A stretch of DNA of 64,000 nt from ECT2AJA-110-A sp035399845. GTDB taxonomy: Bacteria; Planctomycetota; Phycisphaerae; UBA1845; UTPLA1. Both the position numbers and the translations under genes were made by a program. The notes under the pieces are model-generated. The model had not been told where the DNA came from. It saw nothing but the letters and a program-made list of their open reading frames with translations, and searched no databases. Of the stretch, positions 35,203-45,079 are shown piece by piece. How positions within the stretch are numbered: the first letter of the stretch is position 1; every line of letters starts with the position of its first letter. Location: positions 60,794 through 124,793 of the forward strand of contig DAOPJV010000013.1 of assembly GCA_035399845.1 (NCBI GenBank), written 5' to 3'.

Positions 35203-35776
35203 ATGCGTCTCTGGACCTTTCAGTTCCAGTTTGTCACGCGGCGTCTGCGACGCGAGGGCGTGTATCGACCGCGATGGTCGGAACTCAAGTCGGCAGGTCC
35301 CTGTTGGATGATCGCCTACGACTGGATGGCGGAGCGGCTCATCGCCCGTGGGTTCGCGCGACATCGCGTTCCGCCCGTCTGGGCGTGGCATTCCTATGGA
35401 CACTGGAACGAGGCGCCTGGAACAAGGCTGCGCCGAGTCCCTGTTCGGCGCGATCGATTGCGATGTGATGCGACTTGAAATTGAGGTTCCTGACACGTGC
35501 GCCGTGATAAGCGACTACGGCGCCTGGAACAAGATCATCGACTTCGCCTTCGACAGCTTCCGTGGTCGAACGCCGCTGATTGTTCCCGACGCCCTGAGTG
35601 ACAGCCTTTTCTCTGTTGAAAATGCAACGGCGAATGCGATGGATGCTGACGAGGTTGAATTGCAGGCGTGCCTGTCGGAACTGCGATGGCGCAATGTGGT
35701 CGCGATTCGGCGGTATCGCATCCCGAACCTCGACACGATGATGTCGGCGTCTTACGACCCGAACGCTCTCGATTGA
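35203..35776 (+). pseudogene. DUF3841-like gene split by a frameshift
   Basis: Two overlapping frames together give one DUF3841-like protein of about 190 residues. The first (ATG 35203, MRLWTFQFQFVTRRLRREGV, then CWMIAYDWMAERLIARG and PPVWAWHSYGHW) carries the N-terminal half and loses its meaning after about 35410. The second, one base further on, carries MRLEIEVPDTCAVISDYGAW and the C-terminal part, ending at 35776. The shift lies between about 35400 and 35450, near GGCGCCTGGAACAAGG. It is either a real mutation or an assembly error next to an otherwise intact gene. Two tiny separate genes are unlikely. Confidence 0.7.
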
Positions 35777-35810
35777 CGCCCGATGACGGCGCCACGCGTG
35801 GCGGAAATCC

Positions 35811-37484
35811 TTATGGGGCGCACGACTCGTCAAGCAGACAGTCGACGAGCAGCGCTACATCCAGAACATCGGCGACGCCGTCACGATTCAGATCGCCGTC
35901 GCAGGCCGTGGCCGGCGCCATCAGCTGGCTGACAAACACCTGGATATCCGCCCCGCTGACTTCGCCATCACCATTCGCATCCGCGCCGCCGACACAGGGG
36001 ATCGTCGCCATCGCCTGACCAATTGACACAACGCTGTTAATCGCCGGGTTGTCCACGATCGAAATTCGATCATCCGGCCAATAGACCGTCACGCGCGTCA
36101 CGCTCGTCGCGGCGCCGAGACCGAAGTGCGGGTCGTAGGACGAGCACGACTTGAACCCACTGCCGACGCGGACTTCCTGCTCCTGCGTCATGCTGGGCGT
36201 CTCCACCCGCACGCGCGCTCCGACACCGCGTGTGTTGGGCCCATCTCCCATGAGGCGAAAGCGAATCCAGTTCCCCACGTTCGAGTGATTCACGAAGAGG
36301 CGAATCGGCCGGAAACTCGACTGCACGAGAATATCGATATCGCCGTCGTTCTCCAGGTCGGCCGTGGCCACGCAGTAGGAGGGCTCGCCCAGGGCGGCGC
36401 CGGCGGGCCGGGCGATATCGACAAATGGCGCCGTCCCCGCCCAGTCATAGAGCCGATTGTAGTCCGTCGAATTGCAGACGTAGATTTCCTGGTAACCATC
36501 GTTGTCGAAGTCGAGAAACTCGACACCCCAACCCATGGCGTGGGAGCCGACGCCCGCCTCGATCGCCGTCTCGGTAAACGTCTCGTCATCCTGGTTCATG
36601 AAAAGTACGTTGCCGATCGGCACATTTGAGCAATAGACGTCCGGCGCCAGGTCATGATCGATATCCGCGATCGACATGCCCATGCAGGCGATGCAGGCCT
36701 GCGTTCCCGATGAATCCGTGATCTCGACGAAGCTCCCGCCCATGTTGCGGTACAGGTGATTGCGGAACGGATCGCAGCCGAATTCGCCCTTGTCCGTACA
36801 CAGATAAAGATCCGGCCAGCCGTCGCGGTTGAAGTCGAAGAAGCTCGCCTGAAACGTCGGATCGTCGCCGCGATCGACGCCCAGCGCCGCCGCCACGTCG
36901 GTGAAGGTTCCATCGCCGTTGTTGTGGTAGAGCCGATTCGGTTCGGGATCCGTGAGATTTGTGCGATTCCCGAGATAGAGATCGAGCCAGCCGTCGCGAT
37001 CGTAATCCCCCCAGCAGCATCCGTGCCCCGCCCCGCTGTCCCCAACGCCCGCCATCGCCGTGACATCCGTGAATGTCATGCCGCCGTCGTTCCGAAGCAG
37101 AATGTTGGGAACGCCGACATTCGCGAAATAGAGATCGAGATCACGATCGCCATCGTAGTCCGCCGCCGTCACACCGCCCGCGTTTGTGACAGTCACGCCG
37201 GGAATCGTCGAGCCCACGAAGCCGCCGGCGCCGTTGTTCACGAAGAGACCGACGCTGTTGTCGTTGCGACCGACGGTCACGATGTCCGGATCGCCATCGT
37301 CATCAAGGTCGGCGAAGACCATGCCTGCGCCATAAAAAATCGAACTCTGGTTCGTCGTGTAGTTGACGCCCCGCGCATCGGCCTCCTCCTGAAAGCCGTT
37401 TTCGGCCAGGCAGACATGGACCCGGCCGCACGCGATCACGACAACGATACAGACGAACATCCCGTGTCGGATGGGGATCTTCAT
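35811..37484 (-). CDS. Secreted FG-GAP/VCBS protein with UnbV/ASPIC domain and dockerin
   Basis: 557 residues. Signal peptide (1-27), then about six FG-GAP-type repeats with calcium-loop motifs (FADLDDDGDPDIV, ADYDGDRDLDLYFAN, DYDRDGWLDLYLGN, DFDNDGYQEIYVCN), a UnbV/ASPIC domain near 410-475 (GVGARVRVETPSMTQEQEVR, HFGLGAATSVTRVTVYWPDD) and a C-terminal type I dockerin with two calcium loops (DANGDGEVSGADI, DLNRDGVADVLDV). Dockerins dock to cohesins; no cohesin is visible in the window. ATG at 37484 with GAGGGG upstream. Its stop lies 34 bp from the end of the DUF3841-like gene on the other strand. Confidence 0.9.
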   Translation of the reverse strand: MKIPIRHGMFVCIVVVIACGRVHVCLAENGFQEEADARGVNYTTNQSSIFYGAGMVFADLDDDGDPDIVTVGRNDNSVGLFVNNGAGGFVGSTIPGVTVTNAGGVTAADYDGDRDLDLYFANVGVPNILLRNDGGMTFTDVTAMAGVGDSGAGHGCCWGDYDRDGWLDLYLGNRTNLTDPEPNRLYHNNGDGTFTDVAAALGVDRGDDPTFQASFFDFNRDGWPDLYLCTDKGEFGCDPFRNHLYRNMGGSFVEITDSSGTQACIACMGMSIADIDHDLAPDVYCSNVPIGNVLFMNQDDETFTETAIEAGVGSHAMGWGVEFLDFDNDGYQEIYVCNSTDYNRLYDWAGTAPFVDIARPAGAALGEPSYCVATADLENDGDIDILVQSSFRPIRLFVNHSNVGNWIRFRLMGDGPNTRGVGARVRVETPSMTQEQEVRVGSGFKSCSSYDPHFGLGAATSVTRVTVYWPDDRISIVDNPAINSVVSIGQAMATIPCVGGADANGDGEVSGADIQVFVSQLMAPATACDGDLNRDGVADVLDVALLVDCLLDESCAP

Positions 37485-37815
37485 CGGCTCGCCCCTCGGG
37501 GTGTTCAACAATATCGCTGAAACGACAGAATTGTCGGATCCCCATGCTATCGATTCGCCGCCCCCGTCTCAAGGGAATTCGCCGCGACGCGCATCCGGCG
37601 ACCGTCCGTTGCCGAACGCGCATTCGCGCCACGGCGCGCCGGAAAATCTGAACTTCTGTGTGACGATTCGAGGACCGCGCCGACCAATCGCCTGTATCGC
37701 CGGCCTGTTCAGGAAACGCACGCCCCGAAGATCGCCCGCCATCGCCCGCCGGGCCGCCCTTCGATCGAACGATACGCCGACGCTCAACGATCCGCAGCCG
37801 CAAGGAGGTTTCAAA

Positions 37816-40041
37816 ATGACTTTGCAGAATGGGTTTGCTGCGCGCCGCCTGACGCGCAATCGGCGCATCGCGCTCGCCGCCATCGTCCCGCTCCTCTGGG
37901 CCGTCCCCCTGAACGCCGATGACTGGCCGAGATTCTCGCACGACTACAACAATTCGAACTACAGCGACGACACGACTTCGCTGAACGCCGGGAACGCCCG
38001 ATACCTGCGGCGCGCCTGGGAGGTCTTCAATGACGACACGTACGTCGCAACGGGACCACCTACCGGGTTCGCGCTCGAGGCGGCGCTGGGGCTCGAATTC
38101 CCCGCCGCCGTCGTCGGTGTCGTCGCGGGACCGATCGTTCGTGACAGCACGATCTACTATGTGGACGAACTGGGCACGCTCTTCGCCCGCGATGCGACAG
38201 GCGGCGGAATCACGAACAATAGTGCGCACTGGACGACGACGCTTGTCGATCCGGACTTTGACTCAGGTTCGCCCCCCGCGGCGCCGGAGCTCTTCTACAC
38301 GGCCCCGATTGTGACCGACGATTACGTGTGACTCGTGGGTTCGTTCTATGGGCGCATTCATCTCGTCGAGCGCGCCGGCGGCGCCGAAGTGGACTTCGAC
38401 CCGTCGACATCGGCGATCGACCCGTTTCAACTGGCGCCCGATCGGATACTCTCTTCGGTCCTCGGCGAACCTGTCATTGTCGACTGGAACGATCGCACAC
38501 TGCTCATCGTGAGTGTCAATGTCATCGTCAATGACGCGCTCGTTCAGGGCGGCGAGACGGGCCTCTCCATCGCATACGACGTTACGGATCCGACGGATCC
38601 CGTCGAGTACTGGCGTTCACCCACGATCGACATCAACCCGGCGACGAATCTCCCGTTCAACGCGGGCGTCTCCGCCGGCGCCGGTCTCGCGGTCGACCTC
38701 GATCGCGGGTGGATCTTCGGGGGGACGGGACAGAACACGTCGCTTCCCTACGATGGCTATCCGAATCCCGATGTCGCGCCGGCGGACTATGTCGATCGCA
38801 GCGATTCGCTTTACGCCATCGACATCGAGACGGGCGCGTTCGTCTGGACGAATCAGTTCCATTCCGGCGACGTGTTCAATCTCAACGCCCCCGTCTCCAC
38901 GGGCCCGAATCAGCCGGACGGACCGCGAGACGCCGACGTCCTGACGCCCCCCATCCTCTTTCGCGCCCGCGTCGACGGACATTGGCGCGACCTGGCCGGC
39001 AATGGCAGCAAAGGCGGTCTCTATCGCGTCGTCGATCGAGAGACGGGCGAGACAGTCTGGGAACGCCGGATCAGCCAGCCGACGGGAATCGGCGGCATCC
39101 AGGCGGGCGCCGCCGTCGCGAACGGTGTCGTCTATGTCGCCGGCTTCGAGGGGCTGGACGATGGCTTCTCCGACGCGCAGTTCGGCGTCTCGCTCGACAC
39201 GGGCCTCTTCCCGAACGCCTTCTTTGCCACGTTCAGCCCGGCGTTCTGGGCCGACGTCGAAGACACGCGGGACGACGACGATCCGGCCACGGGGATGCGC
39301 GCGAAAGTCTATGCGCTGGACGCCGCGACAGGCCGCTCGAAATGGCGGTTCGGCCACGGACGCGACTACGCGGAGCTCCTCGCCGGGGCCTCGCTCAGGC
39401 ATGTCTCCGTCACGCGGGATCTCGTCTTCGTGACGACATCGTCGGGCCGTTTTTTCGCGCTGAACGCGCGCAACGGCCGGCGCGTCTTCGAGGATCAGAG
39501 CCCCGATCTGAACGCCATGTTCGATCTCGGACTCGGAAAGCCGCACCACGCCAGCATGAACGGCGGAACGATCATCGCGAATGACATGATCTACGTTCCG
39601 TTCGGCGCCCAGAACCATCCTTCCGGCGGAATCTACGCCTACGAACTCAACCATCGCCCCATTGCGCGGGACGACAACGTCCACATTCGTCGCGGCCGGA
39701 CCGTCCGCATCGACGCGCTGGCGAACGACTCGGACCCGGACGCTGACGGGCTGCGTTTCGCCCGCGTGGCGAGCCACGATGTGAATCAGGATGACGGCGA
39801 GGCCGACCACTTCTATCGATGGTATGGCGCCTTCGACGTCGTGAATCCCGGCGACGACCCCGACGAACCTGAGGCGGCGTACATCCTGTTCACGCCGTTC
39901 TTCGGATTCCACGGTTCGCGCACGATTTCGTACGTCGTGGAGGACGTCGCCCCACGGCGCATAGTCAACGGCGTCACGCTCGACGAGCCCAACGAGACGC
40001 ATACGCCGCGGCGCGACACGGGCCGGATTCGGCTTCGCTAA
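37816..40041 (+). pseudogene. Secreted PQQ-like beta-propeller protein interrupted by an in-frame TGA
   Basis: One continuous frame of about 741 codons broken only by TGA at 38329-38331 (after IVTDDYV, before LVGSFYGRIHLV). Signal peptide about 1-34, DDWPRFSHDYNNSNYS typical of PQQ-dehydrogenase-like propellers, then repeats (VYALDAATGRSKWRFG, FFALNARNGRRVFED, SGGIYAYELN) and a C-terminal Ig-like module (DNVHIRRGRTVRIDALANDS). The second part alone has no signal peptide. AGGAGG at 37803-37808 precedes the ATG. Mutation, sequencing error or readthrough could explain the stop; TGA followed by C is a leaky context. I see no selenocysteine-type hairpin after it. Confidence 0.75.
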
Positions 40042-40070
40042 CCATTACTCAAGTCTTCGATCCCACACCC

Positions 40071-40108
40071 GGCGAAGGCGCGTCGCTGATTTCCGGCGCG
40101 TCTTCGCC
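40071..40108 (+). terminator. Hairpin after the PQQ-like gene
   Basis: 14-bp arms (40071-40084 and 40095-40108) with two G-U pairs, 30 bp after the stop codon at 40041. Only a short pyrimidine tail follows. It lies between two converging genes and may serve both. Confidence 0.65.
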
Positions 40109-40144
40109 TTCCCGTTGGTGACGGGACGGGATGATCGCGCACGA

Positions 40145-40558
40145 TCAGGCGGAGGCCGCGGCGCCCTCACATGCGGGCCGGCAGCTGTCGCCCGCATGAC
40201 TCAGTGGTCGCCCGCAGTTCTCACATTGTCGTTTCGCGCCGCGTCGCACACGACACGACAACAGGTAGAACGCCGACCACGCCATTTGATTCGACAGCCA
40301 ATGGGGAATGAGAACGGCCTTGATAAAGGTCCGGTCGGAGATTGTCGGCATGATCCAGAAGGGACCGGCGGGTTCCAGAAGATGAATCCCCTGAGGCGGC
40401 GTGCTTCCTTCTGCGACACCGATCCCGATCCCCGGTCGCCCGACCAGGACCAACAGGCTCCCGACCCGAATGGACGTATCGTTGACGAACGCCCCGAATC
40501 CCCACGCCAACAACGTGAACACACCGACAACTGCGAACAGATTTCGCGCGAATTTCAT
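40145..40558 (-). CDS. Small membrane protein with C-terminal zinc-ribbon-like cysteines
   Basis: 137 residues. Two or three hydrophobic segments (FARNLFAVVGVFTLLAWGFG at the N-terminus; VGSLLVLVGRPGIGIGV; MAWSAFYLLSC) and a cysteine cluster at the end (CENCGRPLSHAGDSCRPAC). Function unknown. ATG at 40558 with GGGAGGG at good distance. Divergent from the MFS gene, with 92 bp between the starts. Confidence 0.7.
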   Translation of the reverse strand: MKFARNLFAVVGVFTLLAWGFGAFVNDTSIRVGSLLVLVGRPGIGIGVAEGSTPPQGIHLLEPAGPFWIMPTISDRTFIKAVLIPHWLSNQMAWSAFYLLSCRVRRGAKRQCENCGRPLSHAGDSCRPACEGAAASA

Positions 40559-40650
40559 CCTTGCCCTCCCGGCCTCCATCGGCGACAACCCACGCGCCGG
40601 CTCCGGGCCGAACGACTATAATCCGCATCATACCGCGGTTTATCCGCCGC

Positions 40651-42039
40651 ATGATGACAACCACGCCCCGGGACCCCTCGTTGACCCGCCTGACGAACCT
40701 CCTCAACCCGCCGCGCCTGCCCATGATGGCACGGCGCAACTACATCATCGAGCTGCGACATCTTGTCTTCTGGGGCGTCTTCGCGGGTATGTTCGAGGGG
40801 ACGATCTCGTCGATTGTCGTCTCCAAGACATTCAACGCCGGCGACTGGCTCATCACGTTCGTCATGGCGACGCCCATGCTCGCCAACCTCCTCGGCGGCG
40901 TGTGGGGGAGCGTCCTCACGGGCCGTCACAAGCTTCGGCTCTTCATTGGATTCGGCTTCGCCGCCGCCGTCGTCATCGCCTCTGTCGCCCTGGCGCCGAT
41001 GTCGCCCGCCGGCGGTTACGTGTTCGCCGCGCAGATCCTTCTCGCACGCGCCTTCCTCGCGGGTTGCGTGACCGCCCGCTCCGCCATCTGGAAGCACAAT
41101 TATCCCACGGCCATGCGCGGTCAGATCGCCGCCCGGCTGCAGATCGTTCGATTCTCGATGGCGATTGCCGTTGTCCTCACCGTCGGCGCCCTGTTCGACT
41201 GGCGTCCTGACATCTACGTGTGGATCTATCCCTCAACGGCCTTTGTCGGCGGCGTCGCGCTGCTCCTGCTGAGGCCCATGCGCATCCGCGGCGAGCGCAC
41301 CGAGATCGCCGCGATCCACAGAAGCCGGGCGTCACAACCGCGGCGCCAGGGCCACACGCTGCTGGCGCCATTTCGGCAGGGCCTCGGCGTCCTGCGCGAC
41401 GATCGCGACTATCGGCGCTATTGCGTCGGCATGATGTTTCTCGGCTTCGCCAACATCATGGTCATGCCGCTGATGACCATCATCGTGACCAAGGAGCTGA
41501 CGCTCTCCTACAAGGCAAGCTCCACGCTGCTGGAAGTCACGCCCCGCCTGCTGATGATGGTCTCGATGCTCCCGTGGGCCCGACTCTTCGACAAACGCGG
41601 CGTCGTCCATTTCCGGATTTCCAATGCGATCGCGTGGACCTCCGCGTCCGTCTTCGGCGGCGTCGCCACATTCATGATTCACTCGAGGGATCTCAGCTCG
41701 ACGACATTCTTCGCCGCCGTCATGCTCTGCCTCACGCTCTCCCGCGTCTGTGATGGTCTCGGCAAAGGCGGCGGCGCCATCGCCTGGAACCTCGGCCATC
41801 TCCATTTCGCCCGGCCCGAACAGGCCGAGATCTACATGGGCGTCCATGTCTTTCTGACGGGAACGCGTGGCCTGACGGCGCCCTTCTTCGGCACGTGGCT
41901 GTACAAACAGACGGGCGCGTTCGCCTTTGTGGTCGCCGTGACACTGGGCGCCACGGGGATGCTCATCTTCCGAAGCCTCGCTCGGGCGCAGCGCGAACGC
42001 TCCGACGCGAATCTCGATCCCTCCGCGGCGGTCGCCTGA
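40651..42039 (+). CDS. MFS-type transporter
   Basis: 462 residues with about twelve hydrophobic segments in two halves, separated by a charged central loop near residues 210-245 (RIRGERTEIAAIHRSRASQP). The loop between helices 2 and 3 has GSVLTGRHKLR, a weak form of the MFS motif A. The substrate is unknown. ATG at 40651 (or 40654); the frame is open back to 40561 but without a binding site. The hydrolase and GH3-type genes follow on the same strand with 116- and 77-bp gaps, so a functional link is possible but not shown. Confidence 0.82.
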   Translation: MMTTTPRDPSLTRLTNLLNPPRLPMMARRNYIIELRHLVFWGVFAGMFEGTISSIVVSKTFNAGDWLITFVMATPMLANLLGGVWGSVLTGRHKLRLFIGFGFAAAVVIASVALAPMSPAGGYVFAAQILLARAFLAGCVTARSAIWKHNYPTAMRGQIAARLQIVRFSMAIAVVLTVGALFDWRPDIYVWIYPSTAFVGGVALLLLRPMRIRGERTEIAAIHRSRASQPRRQGHTLLAPFRQGLGVLRDDRDYRRYCVGMMFLGFANIMVMPLMTIIVTKELTLSYKASSTLLEVTPRLLMMVSMLPWARLFDKRGVVHFRISNAIAWTSASVFGGVATFMIHSRDLSSTTFFAAVMLCLTLSRVCDGLGKGGGAIAWNLGHLHFARPEQAEIYMGVHVFLTGTRGLTAPFFGTWLYKQTGAFAFVVAVTLGATGMLIFRSLARAQRERSDANLDPSAAVA

Positions 42040-42098
42040 CGCCGTTATCGCACCCGCAAATATCGCCGCCGCAGGCGCTTACACAGTTCACAATCCAT

Positions 42099-42126
42099 TT
42101 GCATCCCGCGGGCCTCGCCCTAAGAT
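42099..42126 (+). promoter_or_regulatory. Candidate promoter of the alpha/beta hydrolase gene
   Basis: TTGCAT (42099-42104) and TAAGAT (42121-42126) with a 16-bp spacer, 30 bp before the ATG, in the only AT-richer part of the spacer. GAGGAG (42138-42143) follows as ribosome binding site. Confidence 0.45.
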
Positions 42127-42155
42127 AAACGCCTTACGAGGAGCCTCGCTCGGAA

Positions 42156-43328
42156 ATGACAGCCCATGTACCCTCTCTCCTCGCCGTGACCGACTCCCCC
42201 GTGTGGGGCGCGATTGCGCGCAACTGGGCCCTCTTTTCCATCATCCTGACGATCTCGCTGCTCGTCGTTGTCCCCCTGCTCGTCCTGAGCAAATACGTCC
42301 GCATCTGCCTGAACATTCTGAAGGACACGGAACCGCCGCTTTTCATGGGACAGTCCGGCTTCGTCCCGCTGTCGGGCGAGGATCGCGACTTTCATACCGC
42401 CGACGGCATCCGCCTGCGATCCACGATCATTCCGACGCCGGCGAAGAACCCCAGGGGGTTCATCCTCTTCGCGCCGGAATTCAAGAGCACGCGACACAGC
42501 TGCGCCCGCTACTGTCGGCCGCTGCTGGAAGCGGGCTACGACATCATGACCTTCGACTTCCGCGGCCACGGTGACTCCGCGAACGAGGAAAACTACCACC
42601 CGCGGCAGTGGGCCAGCGATCGGGAAGTCACGGACATCATGACGGCGATCGCCATTGCAGAAGAATGGCTCGAACATCGGGACCGTCCGATCGACATGGG
42701 CCTGTTCGGTATCTCGCGCGGCGCCTGCGCGGCGCTGCTCGCCGCCGAGCATCGCGAGAACATCCGCGCCATCGTGACGGACGGCGCCTTCTCAAGTGAC
42801 TGCACGCTCGAGCACTTTCTGAAGCGCTGGGCCAGCATCTTTGCGAAGGTTCGCGTCGTGGCCGAAAACCACCCGCCGGAGTTCTGGCGTTTCCTCCGCT
42901 GGTGGGTATTCCATCGCGCCGAGCGCAGCTTCAAGTGCCGATTCCCGTCCGTCCGCAAGGCGCTCGTGCGAATGCTCCCGCGGCCGATCCTGTTCATCCA
43001 CGGCGCCCGCGACAGCCACATTCCCGTCAATCAATCGCGACTGCTCTACGCCCAAGCCGCCCAGCCCCGTTACCTCTGGATCGTCCCGGGCGCGAAGCAC
43101 AATCAGTCCGTGGATGTCGCCGCCGAGGACTACGCCCAGCACACAGTGCAGTTCTTCGATCGCTTTCTCGCGGGCGAACGCCATCCGTCCAACCTCTACT
43201 ACGGCGAACTGATCGAGGGGATCACGGCGAGCGAACGCGAATACCACCACATCTCGCTCGACACGGAATCGGCCGATGACGACTCGTTGCTCGTCGGCGC
43301 CGGCGCGGGCGAAGAGGATTTCGACTAG
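42156..43328 (+). CDS. Membrane-anchored alpha/beta hydrolase
   Basis: 390 residues. One transmembrane helix (about 25-45) precedes the hydrolase fold. GFILFAPEFKSTRH is the strand before the oxyanion region, DFRGHGDS is conserved in the family, GISRGA holds the nucleophile Ser187 (G-x-S-x-G), and Asp286 (HGARDSHIP) and His315 (GAKHNQS) complete the triad. Related proteins are serine aminopeptidase-like or lysophospholipase-like hydrolases; substrate unknown. The last 40 residues are acidic. It lies 77 bp upstream of the GH3-type gene on the same strand. Confidence 0.85.
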   Translation: MTAHVPSLLAVTDSPVWGAIARNWALFSIILTISLLVVVPLLVLSKYVRICLNILKDTEPPLFMGQSGFVPLSGEDRDFHTADGIRLRSTIIPTPAKNPRGFILFAPEFKSTRHSCARYCRPLLEAGYDIMTFDFRGHGDSANEENYHPRQWASDREVTDIMTAIAIAEEWLEHRDRPIDMGLFGISRGACAALLAAEHRENIRAIVTDGAFSSDCTLEHFLKRWASIFAKVRVVAENHPPEFWRFLRWWVFHRAERSFKCRFPSVRKALVRMLPRPILFIHGARDSHIPVNQSRLLYAQAAQPRYLWIVPGAKHNQSVDVAAEDYAQHTVQFFDRFLAGERHPSNLYYGELIEGITASEREYHHISLDTESADDDSLLVGAGAGEEDFD

Positions 43329-43405
43329 AATCCTTCCCCTGTGATCGCTGGCGATCGTGATCCGCGACGCGCAACGTCACACACGCGACAACCCTCCACG
43401 GCGGC

Positions 43406-45079
43406 ATGGCTTTTTACGACACCATCCTGGGATATCTGGCCGCGGGACAGGCGAGACTTGTCACGCGAAAGTTCTTTGCGGCCTGCGAAAACGCGACGCG
43501 CGTTCAGGACGCCCTGTTGCAGCGATTCCTTCAGGCGACCCGCGGCAGCGACTTTGCCCGCCAGTTCGGTCTCGATCGCGTTCGAACGTATGACGACTAC
43601 GTCCGCGCCGCGCCGGTCCAGACCTACGAACAGATCCGGCCCTACGTCGACGAGGTGCGCGCCGGCCGGGTGGAGGCCCTCTTCACGAGCGGCACGCCCA
43701 TTCTCATGTTCGCCCTGACCAGCGGAACGACGGCCCAGCCCAAGTACATTCCTGTCACGAAATGGGTGCTCGATTCGAGTCGTCAGGGCTGGAACATCTG
43801 GGGCGTCAAGGCGATTCTGGATCATCCCGGGACCATGGTGCGCCACATCGTTCAGGTCACGAGCCCGATGGACGATCACTTCACGCCGACCGGCGTTCCG
43901 TGCGGCGCGATCACGGGTCTGCTCGCCCGGAACCAGAAGCGCCTCGTACGGCGGTACTACACGTCACCGCCATCGATCGCCAAAATCCCGAACGCCGAGG
44001 CGAAGTACTACACGATCATGCGTCTCGCCGTCCCGCGGGATGTCGCATGGCTCGTGACGGCGAATCCCGCGACGCTGCTGCTCCTCGCGAAGACAGCGAA
44101 CGAACATCGCGAAACCCTGATCCGCGACATTCACGATGGCGCGCTGTCGGCGTCCATGGACGTTCCCGACGTCGTCCGCGCCTCCATCCGCTCGCGCCTG
44201 AGGAAACAGCCCGCGATCGCCCGGCGCCTGGAGCAACTCGCCAGGACCCACGGAGGTCTCTACCCGAAACACTACTGGAATCTCGGCTTCCGCGCCCACT
44301 GGCTGGGCGGATCGATGGGCCTCTACGAATCGCAGTTTCCCGAGTGGTACGGCGATACGCCCGCGCGCGACATCGGTCTGATCGCCAGTGAGGGCCGCAT
44401 GTCGATCCCCGTCGATGACGGATCCGCCGCCGGCGTTCTCGCCGTACGAACCCAGTTCTATGAGTTCATCCCCGAAGCGGAGTACGGCAGGGACAACCCG
44501 ACAACGCTCCGGAGCCACGAAGTCGAGCCGGGCGCCGTCTATTTCATCGTCCTGACCAACGGCAGCGGTCTCTATCGATACGACATGGGCGATCGGGTTC
44601 GAGTTACGGGCTGGAGCGGCCAGGCGCCCAAGATCGAGTTCCTCAGCCGCGACGCCCACTCTTCGAGCATGGCCGGCGAAAAGCTCACGGAAGATCTCGT
44701 CGTACAGGCCATGGGAACCGCGTCGGGGGACAATGCGGCGATCGAGATGTTTGTCCTCGCGCCGCGATTCGAGGGTACGCCGCATTATCGACTCTACGTC
44801 GACACGGCGGACGCCGATCGACGGACCGATCTCGCCGTCCGCTTCGAGGCCGCGCTCGTCGCGAGCAGCGTTGAGTACGCCGATAAGCGAAAGTCGCTGC
44901 GGCTCGCGCCAGTCGAAGTGGTCCGGCTTTCCGCCGGCTTTCTGAAGAAAAGAGACAACCGTCTGCGTCTTGATCGCGCCCGCACGGCGGAGCAGTTCAA
45001 ACACCAGTACCTGCTGCCCCGTCCGAATATGGACGAAGACCTGGCCGCCGCCGCGATCGCGTTCGCCTCCGCCGGCTGA
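43406..45079 (+). CDS. GH3-family acyl-adenylating enzyme
   Basis: 557 residues, full GH3 length. GH3 proteins adenylate a carboxylic acid with ATP and transfer it to an amine, as for auxin or jasmonate in plants; bacterial members have mostly unknown substrates. Motifs: LTSGTTAQPKYIPVT near 111-125 (ATP loop), ASEGRMSIPVDD and YEFIPEAEYG near 328-360, and LYRYDMGDRVRVTGW near 390-404. The C-terminal domain (SSMAGEKLTEDLVVQAM onward) is intact. ATG at 43406. It is the last gene of the MFS-hydrolase-GH3 run. It could supply an acyl group for a lipid or for the glycan cassette downstream, which is speculation. Confidence 0.88.
   Translation: MAFYDTILGYLAAGQARLVTRKFFAACENATRVQDALLQRFLQATRGSDFARQFGLDRVRTYDDYVRAAPVQTYEQIRPYVDEVRAGRVEALFTSGTPILMFALTSGTTAQPKYIPVTKWVLDSSRQGWNIWGVKAILDHPGTMVRHIVQVTSPMDDHFTPTGVPCGAITGLLARNQKRLVRRYYTSPPSIAKIPNAEAKYYTIMRLAVPRDVAWLVTANPATLLLLAKTANEHRETLIRDIHDGALSASMDVPDVVRASIRSRLRKQPAIARRLEQLARTHGGLYPKHYWNLGFRAHWLGGSMGLYESQFPEWYGDTPARDIGLIASEGRMSIPVDDGSAAGVLAVRTQFYEFIPEAEYGRDNPTTLRSHEVEPGAVYFIVLTNGSGLYRYDMGDRVRVTGWSGQAPKIEFLSRDAHSSSMAGEKLTEDLVVQAMGTASGDNAAIEMFVLAPRFEGTPHYRLYVDTADADRRTDLAVRFEAALVASSVEYADKRKSLRLAPVEVVRLSAGFLKKRDNRLRLDRARTAEQFKHQYLLPRPNMDEDLAAAAIAFASAG

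Noticed and set aside
38329..38400. Selenocysteine insertion at the TGA
   Set aside because: No bacterial SECIS-like hairpin at the needed distance, and the family has no known selenoprotein members.
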